This document shows positions 23,548 to 36,912 of a stretch of DNA of 64,000 nt, one piece after another. The position numbers were made by a program, and so were the translations under genes. Under the pieces are notes generated by a model. That model did not search any database. It had not been told where the DNA came from and saw only the letters and a list, made by a program, of their open reading frames with translations. The stretch is from Setaria digitata. Lineage: Eukaryota > Nematoda > Chromadorea > Rhabditida > Setariidae. Each line of letters starts with the position of its first letter. The stretch's first letter is position 1. The stretch is taken from positions 51,287-115,286 of the forward strand of contig RCAB01000180.1 of the NCBI GenBank assembly GCA_003640385.1. The letters are read 5' to 3'.

Positions 23548-25455
23548 CAAAAAACAAAAACAAAAAAGAAAAAACAAAAGAAGCGAAGAATTATTTCTAA
23601 AAAACAGTACGCATTTCTTCTAGGTTTTTTATTTTCTTGTTTTGAATTAAAGAATAAATAAAAATTTAAAGCCAATTTAAATGGAAACTTCACATGCCTT
23701 TTTTGCTGCTTTGTTAAATTATCAAAGAAAAAGTTGATTTAATCTGTATATTTTCACCATCTTTTTCCTCCAAGAGAAGAAAAAACACTAATTAATTTAT
23801 TTTCATAAATGAGCAATTGTTAATATTGTCATTTACTGTTGAATAAGCCAGCATGAATTACAACAATATGAACTAACAAAAACAATGGCTATTTATAATG
23901 CGAACAACATTTCGTTTTTATACTGCTGCCAGTCTTTTCTACATTGGTACCATAAAATCAGTTAACTTTTCGGTTAGCCTGAAATTCAGTTTGAAATAAG
24001 CCCTAAGTCACTGAACTTCAAAAATTCCTCACTTTTACTCTAAGTAGTCATATTAGCGTAGTGTTAATGAGAAATTGACTTCATTTTGACCAACAAAACA
24101 ATCTTAATTGAATGAATTAAAAGACCTCGAAATGGTTAGTTAATCAATTCCGGTTTATTACTTTTAAAATCATATCCTTTTTAATATTTTGCATATATGC
24201 TTAAATATAGAAAACGAAGTCAACAGAAAAAAAATTGGGAAAAGACAAAAGTTAATTCATAATTATATAAATCCAGCCATACTAAAATCCATTGGGATTT
24301 AAATTCAAATTAAAATTTATTTGTCAGAAAAAAAAAACACACACACAGCGATTCATCAATTGGAATAAATCATGCTGGCAAGCAAAACATAATTCATTGA
24401 AATCGGAGTTAAGTGATAAAGTGATAAATATACAAACAGTCTCTAGCGTACTATTCATTCATGACAAAATGGAAACATTATAAAGCAATACCAATGGATT
24501 AGACTTTTTGTTTCGAATATCTTCCCTTATCATTTTAACAAAATTTAGAAATCTTTTATATATATATATATGTATCTGAGGAAATTCTTCATTCACCACT
24601 CCTGCATATTTGGTATTTCTCGGGAGAATACAGATGCTACTAATAATGAAAAAAACAGAGATTAGGAGCTTTTTTTTTTTTTTTGCTCTCAAATGATCAA
24701 ATGATAAGTGATGAATAAAAAATTAGAATTAATTATTTAGCTCTTTCAAGTTTTTGTTTGCCAATTTTTACTGAACCCGCGGAGAAAGAAAAAAAAAGAT
24801 AAGGAGAAGCCCTAATAGCAAATTTATTAATAAAACAATGCATTTTATTAGAGAAGTTGAAGTTCATACAAGAAGAAAGGTGAAAAGATCGAGAATGCAC
24901 TTCGATAGCATTTTCCATCACAGTCAAACTGTTCACATAAATAATGTATACAATTATCTTTTACCAGGTAAAACAGATGAACATTGAATTGCTATTACAT
25001 TTATATTAGCATAAATGTACTATTTTGTTACTAATTCTATTCAGTTAAAATTTCAGACATAAAATCGTGCAGAAGGTTAACTATCACTTATTATTCAGTG
25101 CTAATTAATTAATTAATAATTTGAGAAAAAAAATGGAAAAAGAAAGAATGAATGAAGAAATTTTTAGGGGGTTAAATCTCTCATTCGAATTTTTTTTTTT
25201 TTTTTTTTCAAAATTCTTTCGATAACAAACAAATTCTCCTTCATTATTTTGCAGAAAAAATGTTAAAAGTCACTATAAATAATAAATATTTGTGTTTATT
25301 TGTAGGTATCTATGTTTATTCCTTGTGCATTCAAAATTAAGCATTTGCATTATAATTAATTAAGCATTATTAATATGAAAGCAAACAGTTATTTCATGAC
25401 TGATTAAATAACAGAACGTTATGTAAAGATAAAGCACAGAGATTCTGATGGATGG

Positions 25456-28400
25456 TTACAGCCTAATTGTAATGAGTAAAGCAAACATTATGATGACATG
25501 CGACATGGTGATAGAAGAAGTTAGCGATGCCTCAGCACGAACTGATAGAATACCTGTACTCTTCTCGAGAACTTCTACAGTTGGCCAACATTCTGGACAG
25601 GCATCTTGCAGTGATCTTGTCTGCTTGGCTGTATAAGTTGTTTTCACCTACAGTACAGAAGAATACCGTATGCCAACTGTATGGATTAACTGTGCAAAGG
25701 AAAAATTTGAAGTAGAATGTCAAATTAAAAAAATAAATAAATAAATAAATTGAAAAACTATGCGCAATCAATTAAACATATTGAATGCTAAAGCATTAGT
25801 ACCTGCTGTTCAGGATCATAATAATCGAAAAGAACAACTTGTGCTGGTTTTTGTTCTGATATCTGATAAACCATATCACTGTACAGTGATAAGCATACTG
25901 GTGTTGAACCAATCTTCAATATTACAACATATGCAGAGGTTGATAAACTTTCATTATGAGTGTGTAAAACTTCCCTTCCTTATAACCTTTGATAAATCCT
26001 ATTAATTGATATTAATAAAGGGATTACACAAGCAATATTATTAGACAACTGGAATAATCTAATAGAGTCATCCTGATAAATGTGATATTTTTTGATAAAC
26101 TTAGACAAAAAGTAATCAACTCATGTAATTGCGAGAAAAAAAGAAATGCCACTTAGAGTAAATTACATATAACACATTTTGTAAATTAAACTTCTAAAAA
26201 AATATTTTAAGTTTATACAGGATTGAAGTATAAATTCATCCTGGTATCCTCTTTATCCAATTCTGCTCTCTGCAAATCAGTAATATCCATCAGATTACCA
26301 AGTTGATCACCATCAAAACGAAATCCTGATAAGGCATCTATTTCAGCAACTGCCATATTAGAACGTGAATCTAATTTGGTGTAGCTGAAAGACAACGAAA
26401 AGAAAACACTGTAATTAGATGAATTAGATGAACAAAATATACCATAAACAACTACTGAGAACTGGAAGTTAAAAAAATAGGTGAAGAGAAAATTGAAATA
26501 TCTTTCATTTATTTATGCCAAAGATTATTGTCCTTAGCAAATTAAAGTAAAAGAAAAAAAAGTTGTACTTGCAACACAAATCGAGTTGCAAACGATTGCC
26601 ACTTTGCAGTTCGCGAACTTCCTTTGTACAGTAGAATGGAAGGTCGTCTCGCATGGAGCTACGATGATAAGAATACTGTAGTTGTGCAAGGACTATACCG
26701 TGACCTCGAGCTAACAGTTCTAATTTTTCATCCAAATTCGTTAACTATAATGCTTTACTATCATTATCAATAAATTAATAAACGTTTAGGAGAATTAATA
26801 AATTAACAAATCAATCAATAAATTAATGATTGTGATGAAAATGCCGTATGTGAAAGATAATAAGAACCAAATTAGTGGGATCGTTGAATTTCAATCTAAA
26901 ATATTATAGACAAACTATGATAGCAAAATTATCATCACTATTCTTTTGTCATTATCGTCATTTCGTTTATTTTCGAATTCAAGTTTTATGAATAATGAAA
27001 TTATAATAGCACCTACCTGATAACCTTGCAGTACGATTGCATTATCAGTTGTCACTGTGAAATTTTGCTTATCCTCACCGTTTGTTATCAGAATGCTAAC
27101 ATTGAGTTCGGTAGTATAGACCTTTGCAGAGTAGGCAGCTAGTGCTTGTAATGCTATTACTGTATCCTAAAATTCCGCCTAGTTATTCTCAATAATCAAG
27201 TAAACAGTAGCATCAGTCTAAACTAATTGTTAATTAATCGCCCACCCACTAATTAAGCATCCAATTACTCAATACCAAGTAATCCTATTTTCCGGATAAA
27301 AGGCAATATAATTAGTTGTCTAACCTGTGTACTACTAAAGCCGCCTAGAGCATTTCGTTGTGATGTAAGCCATCTCACCAACGGTAGCGCCTTTTCAGTA
27401 TCATCTCTGATCATATAAGTAAGCAAGACATAAGCTGTCATTTCAACATCTGCTGGTCTAGACTGATAGAAATAATGCTGTGTATCTTTCGGCTTCTCCT
27501 GACCCATCTTCATAGACCAATGAATTCCTTCTACAATTTAAAATTTCATTTTAACAATTCCAAATACAACCTTGGAAAGTATTAGTTTTTTTCTTTCTTA
27601 AAAACTTGAATTTGCACTGACTAGAATGACCTTATAGCTTATGCTACAACATTTATTTAGATCTATAACTTATGAGTAATTTTGAGCACTGATAAAAATT
27701 ATTGGGAAGGAAATTGCCAGAAACTAGCCAGCAGTTTCTTTCCTATGAGATTCAAGCATTCTCAGAGCTTCTTCTTTTTTGGAACTATCGGATAGGTGAA
27801 ATGCATAGGTGACAATTGCTAGTGCATATGGACTATCTTTGATTTCGTCGAGATGTTGCTCCAGATAGTGTTGTGCTTTCTCATTTCGTACCTAAAATTA
27901 TCTCTCAGAGAATTCTTGAGAAGACTTAATTATTAGGCGTGTAATTACTGCCAATATTTAAATTGAATATAATTAACAAAATCAAAATTAATCTACCCCA
28001 TTTTCAAGAAGTGCAATATATACGTAAGCTGTTAAAGGTACGCCACCTTCAGCTGCACCACCTTGCATTGCTTTATGGTGAATTTCGCCTCGTTCTGCAA
28101 ATGCGCCATTTTCCTAAAAAGAAAAAAAAAAAAAAATTGCAAAATTATGGCAGTAATGACTCTGTTAATTAATACCTCTTTAAATATCATTAAATTGAGA
28201 ATATATTCGGAAGGAAAATTAGATTTGAGAATGCATTAGAAAGAAGAATTGGAAATAAGAAAACTTTTAGAATTTTTATTTGATTTTACAATTAGTCAAG
28301 AAATGAGATAGGATAACCTGTTGTTGTTGAGCATTCAAGAATGCGATGGATTTTTGAAGGATATGTTCATCGATGAAGATGAACTGCTGAGCTTGCTTAA

Positions 28401-31400
28401 AAGATCGTACAACAAACGCTGTAAGCCAAGTTGAGCCATGCTTATCACTTTGGCCAAAGGCCGAGAATGAATGATCATCACGCCTAGAAGAAAATGCAAG
28501 TAGCATTGGTAAATTGATCGATATCAGTTGTGTTATTGGTTTTTACAAGATGCTATCAGCGTTGATTTGTTTCATATCAATTACAGATGGAACGTTAGAT
28601 TCCGAAATTTACACTAAATTATGGATGTTTCAAGTTTAAATTTCATTTTGGTCATTTTGAAATGGAATGAAATCACTGTTGAAGTGAGACTCAATGAGTT
28701 GATCTAATAATTTGGCATTTAATTACTTTATCAGCAAGATTATTTATTTCTTATAACTGCATCAGCAAATCAAGATATTTTTTAAAAAGCCAAAGTCGCG
28801 AAGTTATCAAAAAGATAACAAAATGAAAAGAAAATTTATCACTATTCTTTTGATCACCATGCTATTTATTAGAAGTTTCAAATTTAATTTACTATTTTTT
28901 TTATTCAGGACTTTTTTTTAATCTTAATTTTTCTGTTTAATTTTAGAGAGCCCAAGCAGAAAATAGTCTTTCTAGTCTTACTAGCTATTGATATTATCAT
29001 CAAGCTTAATTAATAAATCTTATTGACAAATATCCAACTGCAGCAAATTTTTTACATTGATAATTTTGAGTCATTGTATCTTTCAGTTCCAGTCACATGA
29101 TTTATTCATTAATCACCACTTTGTCATAATTAACGAATATTAATTACCAATATGTAAGTTCTCGTTGATATCCAGCTTCCATATATTTCTTTGCTTTAGC
29201 TTCAATTTGAGATCCTGCTTGTTTGGTGACTTTTAAATAGCCAAGTACAGCAATATTTGGCACGAAATTGATCATATTTTGTTCACCGCAGCCATAAGGC
29301 ATTCGTACCAATGAATCTATATTAGCCAAGGCTAAACCCATCAAGTCACCTGAAACGAGAATTTAGATAAAAGATCTACGTATTTCTCGTTTTTTAATGG
29401 TCTGGAAAGAAAAAAAAAGCTTCTATTACTGTTAAAAAGTTCATATCTTATAAATTAGTGTTCTAACAAAAACTAATTAACATTGTGCTTAATTTATAAG
29501 CGATTCTGATTAAGTTAGAATCTATTTATAAAGCTATTTTTATTTCCAAATTAATATATAATCATAAATTTTCGGAACGAATCACGCATCCAAGCCTTAC
29601 AGTTCGCACTTATCTGATTTCCAATCTCGGATTTCAGATATAGATATAGTGATATGACGTAGAGAAATGCGATCAACAAGTGATAGCATATTTATTATGA
29701 GAGGAATTTGAGTCTAATGACAGCTTCAGTGGTAAATGTTTGTAGACAATTGGAAGATAGCGCTAACACTTATGGTTTAAATTGCTAGAACTTTACAGAA
29801 AGCAATGAATTTAGTAGTGTTAAATTATATAAATGATAAAAATCAATTAAAAATTGATAAGATAAAACTGTGATACCGATAACTTCGAATCGTGCACTCT
29901 TCGATCCGTCCACTACATCAAATGGAAATTGCATTTCGATTTGTTTCTTCACTTCGCTACTGCTATTATTTTCCGTCAAATCGATCAGTACAGGAATGTT
30001 TCTATCCACTCGATAGCCTTCCGGCTACAACTCATAACCACTCAGCATTTCATATTAATCATATATAAATTCATTTGTCATCGATTATTTGCTGATCAGA
30101 TATAAGATTAGTTGTCAGTTCCGGAAATTTGTTGGTCAAGCTTAAATTGGTTAGCAATTCCGGAAGGGCCATAGCAGACAAACAAACCTCAACCCGAAGC
30201 ACTTGTTCTACCGCATCACCCGCTTTAGCAGATTGTGCTGTTACGGAAAGCATCAAATTACCAATTTTAGTTGGCACAATTGGGAAGTAAACCGCCTTCG
30301 ATACACCTCCACCAGGTACTGATATCATCCTTATATTGTGCATCTTGCTTTTTGCATTTTTACTGTAACAGAAGAAAGCACCGAAATACTGTAGCAAATA
30401 CAGTCGACTAGTTCTTACATTCTTACTGTAATCGAGGGAAACAATAGTTTGACTAACAATTAATATTCTTTCACTGAAATGAGTTTGAAAAAATTAAACA
30501 ATAATTGAAAATAAATAAAAAAAAATACCTAGTGGGCTTCTTCGTTGTGCCATCTTTTTGTAGAAAATCATATCCAACATTATCACCATCCTTTAGTATT
30601 ACTGTTACCTGTGCGTAGAATTCTATCATCACAGAAATGGCAGTAATAATTTCTTGCAAAATTTATACAGAAAAAATATGTATAAATTAAAATAATTGTT
30701 ATTTAAAATAACTGATAATTTTATCAAAGGAATTTTAAAATACATAAGTAAACTAACATCTTGTTCACTATCCATATAATTGAAGACTAACACTTGTAAA
30801 GCAAATTTCTCGCCACGTTTCACGGAATACGGTAAATTAATTCGAATGAAAAAAGGACGAAATACTGTCAGCTAAAAAAAAAAAGGAAAAAAAAATTTAA
30901 ACAAACATAAATAAATTATTAATAAATGAAACAATTAGACTGCTCTATAAGTGGATTAATCTAATCCATTAGTTAGATGAGCAGTACCTTTGAAGTAGAT
31001 GGAGCAACTCCAAGACCAGTCTCATCATTAATTGCGAAAGCGCTTGCGACCCAAGATGTTATCGTATCCGGTACAACTGCTTCAAAAACAGCCTCAGCAG
31101 TACCACTGAAATCCCAGGATTTCCCTATTACTACGGTAATGCAGTTATTACTTATAGAAAGTTCCTCAAAGAAAAAAAGAAAAAAAAAACTAATTATATA
31201 TTTNTTGAAAAAAAAATTTCTTATCGCCCAAACAATGTTTGCACACTTTCGAATGATTATTATTTTATTTTATTTTTTCGTTAATATTCAGTTTTTATCA
31301 CTTTTACAAATGAAAAATAAAATTTTTCCTCATTCCTCTCAAAATAGTTATGAAATTTTTAAATAAAATTTTAATACATTCTTTTCATCGATATGAAATA

Positions 31401-34400
31401 TGTGTAAATAGCCTAATGACTAATAATAATTGCCATTTCTTTCCTTTCGTCCTTTGATAGCGATCATTTATCAGTCCAAAAATCAAAATTCTTCATTTTT
31501 TTATACTATTATTTTTTAATCTTTTTTTTTTTCTGCAGTGCTACAATTTAGGCTGCGAAATATAAATTTTCGTCGAGATCATCTTACTTAGCTATTATCA
31601 TTATCATTATCACATGCCATATTGCATCTTCCAGATAATTAAAATAATTCCAGACTTATCTTTTTGAACTTTTTTTTTTTTTTTTTTATGGATATAATAC
31701 ATTATCAACATGCAAATGCCGTGGAGATTTCATTCATCCATCTTCGTGTTATCAGTTTCAACTAACGATGGAATAATGATTTGATAAGCGCAGCATTTAG
31801 ATAAGGATTGTAATGTTCTACGTATATTTAACAAACATTTCTCTTATCATTCTGTGATATTCGAGAAGAGATAAAAATGAACATTTTCATCGGTCTATCC
31901 ATATGACAATTCGTTAATTAGTACTTGAGAGATAATAAAGTGATTATCTATAAGGAATAATATTTGAAATGAAATGACTTTCATCTCAGTGAATATATTT
32001 TCCTCGTTGAATTCAATTCACAAAAAGACATTTTTCAGCGAATAAAATATTTTCTTTTACAGTTTGTTCAGCAGTTAAAATAAAATTATTCCTTTCTTTT
32101 TTTTTTTTTTTTTTTTTAAGAATCTTATAAGAAATTCTGATGGTTTTTCAAAAAAAAAAAAAAAAAATCTAGAAGTCCAGATATGTGTTGTAAGAGCCAA
32201 AAATGAGCTATTAGTTTGCGGCTAAAGTCCAAAACTCTTATTTGCTAATTTATCAACTTTTGTTTGTTAACTTATGATTATATTGAAATTCGGAAAGGAA
32301 GTGATTCAGAAGAGATAAAGTCGAATTAAAGTACACGTAAAATTAAAATTAAATTAAATTAAATTTAAATTTAAATTAAAGTAAGTTTCACGTAAATATG
32401 GATTTGCGTGAAACTTTACGTGCAACGTAATCTGTATGTTTGCTGCACAAATAATATACATCTGAAAGGCGTATGCGAGAACGATTAATGTAAATGTGAA
32501 CTTAAATTATTGAAATGGTACGAAAAAAAGTCAGATTTACATAAATGTGAAAGAATTTGCGTACGTTTGACATTCTGAAATTTCACGTAAAGTTGCTATC
32601 AATTGTAGCTAGTAAAATTTGAAGTAAATTGCATAAACTAAGTGTGTTGAATAACAAAAAACAGAGAGGTTTTAATTGGGAAAGATAAGAATTTGAATAC
32701 AAGAATACTTCTATGAAAGAGTAATGAAAGGAACTGAAAATTTGATAAATTCATTTGCATAGATAGTAATGAGTGATAAGGATGATAAATTGAGAAATAG
32801 AAGAAATGAATTAACCAATTATAAATTTATTCTTTATCGATCGTAGCAAATAGTTACGATCGATATCCAACCATCTCAAATCGGATTTATTGATTTAATT
32901 AATTAGTTAGCATCAAAATTTTACTCTTGGCATCAGTCGGGTCAAAGAAGAAACTTTGGTATTAATGGAATGATGTAAACAATACCGAATTTGCATGTTG
33001 CTCCAAACCCATGTTTCCGGAAACAGTTTCCGTATCTTGGGTAAGCCATCTAGGTCGGAATTTTCTTCCGCCACTCCTTGATCCATACCTATCTTAAGTA
33101 CGGAACGTGCAGCACCGAATGCGATTGCTGGAAATCGTCGCCAACTTTTGAAAACCACTAAAATTAAAAATGAAAGCCAGTGAAGTGAGTGTGTAATTAA
33201 CACAAACTTCGAGATGGAGGCCAAGAACGAGAGCTTGAAACAAGTTTGCAGGAGATGTGGAAGAGATAAGCAGTGAAAAATGAAAGAGGATCTATTTATA
33301 TGAGAAAGTAGTACTACTGTATTTTATTATTGGTAAATCACTATCAAAATTATCAGTTCACTTTCAAACGTAGCATATTTTCAGTATCAGGGAAGTTTCA
33401 TTTTGAGCTATCGTATACTGATATGATATGAGAAAGGAAATGGAGAGAGGAAGAAGAAAAGGTGAAATGATAACAAATGAATTATAATAATGATAAAATG
33501 AAATTTATTTTACAGCAAATGGGGAGAATAGCGCTGTTGGGCCCATGTATTTTTTTAAACATATTAGTCTTTTTTTTCCTTTCATTCTAAACGAATTGAA
33601 ATTAACATTACTTTTTTTAAAATGTACTCAATAATTAATTAAAACTTAACATTTGCATAGTAAAATAAGAAATTTACAAACTTGACTTGTCGAATTAAAT
33701 TAGTAAATAAAAAATTGATTGATTGAAATAAATTCTATTAATATCCCATGTATATATATACATATTGAAAAGAAATTGATGACTATTTGAGGTGAAATAA
33801 TTAAAATTTGATAAATTGATAATAAATGACCAGCTGTTACTTTTACTTTTACCCTCAATATATTTTCTAGTACAGTAAGCCAAATACAAATCATGCTAAA
33901 GAAAACTGATAAAAATGAATGAATTCTGACAAGCAGAAGGTAAAAAAAAAAAGAAACTGAAGTTGCATTATGACATGCAACATGCATGATGCAAGGCTAT
34001 TTTTCTTTTATTATTTTTTCTTTTCAATCTTATTAATTAATTACATTAATAATGAAATGCATTTATTACCTGAAATAATTTTTAGAATCAAGTGATTAAT
34101 GGTTTGTGAAGCAAACCGTTGCAATGTTAATTGTTACACTTCAAAAGTAAAGGTTAAAATTGCTCGAGCTCAGCCTAATTTTATTTTATTTTCTATTTCT
34201 GTTTAATTTCTTCATTCTTTTTCTTTGTTTTTTATTGATAAAATAAGAATAATTCATAATTGTGATAAAGTAAAAAGTTGCAGAAAATTTGTTAAAAAGA
34301 CAAAAAAAAAAAAAGACTGATAAAAAGATCGCTCTTTTCATGATATTATCAGTTCTAGATGATTATTTTTAGAAATGGAGGATTTTTGAGGATTTTGTTC

Positions 34401-36880
34401 AGTTGTTGATTAGTTTATCTTCAGATCACTTGATAATCCAGAAATCTCGGATACGAAACATATCCATCATATGTCTGATACGGTTTAAATGATTATGTGT
34501 GATGATATGATATTGCCAAGATAAGAATAGATCTATATAGATCATGACGAAAAAAAATATGCCATTTTAAAAATCTTCGAAATTATTGCTATGTTTAAAA
34601 TACATTCTAATGAGAGAAGTCCAGTAAATTGAATTATAATTCATAGCAAATTATTAGCATAAAAATAATTACTCACTTCTTATCTCTGACATCATTGAAC
34701 TGTTTGGCTCTTAGAAAAGAAATTACTGATTTCTTGTAGTTATACAAACACAAAAAAACATATGATCAGTGTAGGTGCTAGAAGTAAGACTAATTTTAAT
34801 GAAGACTTTTAGAACCACTCTATTACTAGACTACTGCAACGGCAAGCACTAGATGATAATGATACTGGTTATATTGCAATTTAAGAACGACACTACCGTG
34901 ATTTATAAATCGTAAGCCTCTCACTGATAACAGTTAATTAGTTAATAATTACAATTATTAATAGATTAAACGAGATTCTTGCCACTTTCATTGTGTCTGA
35001 TTCATAAATGTAATGAATTTTCAAAAAAAGAAAAAACTAATAATGTTAATTAGTTGAATTGGCTTCACAATTGCAATTCGGTAAACAAATATTTGCTAGA
35101 TGTAATGGATTTTAAAGTCATTACTTTAAAAAAGTGAGTAAATAAAATTAGAAGAGATTTTGAATTTGAACACAAGAAATCAATTTTCTAAAAAAAAAAA
35201 AAACATTAAAATTAAAAAAAAAACGATACGCTAATATTTTATCATTATAAGTAAAAAAAAAACAATCAGTTATTTAGAAATGATTGAAATAAACTAAATC
35301 GATAAGATATTATGACAAATCTCGACGAAATTTTATTCCTTAAATTAACTACCAATCTTCTTTCTTTCACCAAAGCTCAATGTAAATTCAATCATTTTCT
35401 ATCTCATTTTATCAGCTGCAATATAAGCTTATCAATTTAGCGATATTTTTAGTACAAAAGTAACCTGATTTTTTCTCTCTGTTATAAGCACCTGAAGAAA
35501 ACCAAAAATTGAACATAAAGGAAAGCATTTGTAGTTTTGCCGGATATCTAAGTTGAATTAGCACATAATAGACCTTACTCTGAAGCAAAAGCCGCTGTCC
35601 ATATCCAGGATTCCGGGAAGTTCTTCCTTATTCGTATCATTTCAAAACTTTTCGAAGGATTTGCAGAAATCGTATCGCTTTTTAACACCATATTGGAATA
35701 GAAACTACTGCCCAATGGTGATGTCACTAATGGTTCCACTTCCCCTGAAATATTAGCTCCTTCCGCTCCTAGTGGTTAAATTTCAAATTTTAACAGTATC
35801 ACTTCACACTGATTATCACACATTGACTTATCAATTATCATATTGACTCATAATCATGCTAGAATCATCAAAGTAAATAATTATCATCATTTATCATTGA
35901 TGTTGTTAGTAGTAGGAGATAGCGATAGTGGTAAAACGATGACCTATCACTAATATCAGTGTATTCATGATAACATTAATAGTAATATCACAGCAATAAT
36001 TCAAGTAGTAGCATTATTAACATAGTGATAATGCCATTGATATTATTACTAACAGCAATTCAAACATGACATATTATGAAACGCTTAAGCTTAAAAGAGA
36101 AAAGGCATAAGAAAATTAAGCATAATTATAAATAACCAGCAATTAGATTTAAAGTTAATATTCATGTTCTTAGTATCCTATAAAAATTAGATATTATGTT
36201 AAATGTAATTTAATCAAAGAATTTTATCAATAAATGAGGCGGTAAATTTAGTGAAAAAATAAGATTAGTAAAAAGATTCTGAGCAAAAGATAATGAGTAA
36301 ATGATAATTAGGAAAGTGGACATAATTGTTGAATATATCATATAATATTAATCATTGCAGTTGCTTAAATTTACGTATTATTTGTAGCAATTTTTTCGAA
36401 AATGTTTTTATCCGAAACACTTCATAGAACAAATAATTTAATACAATAAAATATGACAAATATTAATTAATAGCTTATTATGGTACTTCAAAATATAACC
36501 AAAAGAAGACAAATTTAAAGTATCAATTGAAATTTCAATTATGCATTTTTACTGAAAAGTATTGATTAGCCTTTATAGAACAGCCTGGATAGAGATTAGG
36601 CCATTTACAAATAGTCGTTTATCTGGACAAAGACTATCTAAACATCTCTCGAGATTATTATTTCAGAAGCAATTTGGGACTTCAAAGTTGATTTGAATTA
36701 TTTGATTTAACTACCTAGTTGATGTCATGATTAAAGATAAGCAATCAGTCAGTGATATTAAATTCGGAAATTATTAGGCATTCTCCATCAATAGAGCAAT
36801 TAGTGCATTCATAAATCAGAGAAAACATTTTGAGAAAGAGGTCATGCATGCATCAAAAGGTTAGATATTCAGCTTTATTA

Positions 36881-36912
<32 letters not shown>

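Larger units (their letters stand above)
14649..25455. other. Gene-poor AT-rich interval of about 10.8 kb
   Basis: No exon chain with splice phases and protein-like composition could be built on either strand. It contains poly-A and poly-T tracts, a (GT)n run at 15849-15888, a TAAA/TAAG run at 16717-16795, an ATTT run at about 22841-22870, a duplicated 130-bp segment (16181/16582), a purine-rich decayed repeat (17811-17935), a degenerate repeat (20893-21135) and a GC-richer patch (20441-20760). It must contain the promoter of the CPG4-like gene at its left end; TGATAA occurs at 14663-14668 and 14680-14685, within 40 bp upstream of that start codon. Confidence 0.5.

Noticed and set aside
31139..31366. 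Plus-strand frame through the N at 31204
   Set aside because: Antisense shadow of TEP exon 31150-30988 extended into A-rich intron DNA.
33695..33987. Minus-strand hydrophobic frames between the two alternative TEP exons, considered as a third variable exon
   Set aside because: They contain no FPE[ST]W equivalent and no phase-1 acceptor with phase-2 donor; composition is T-rich intron.
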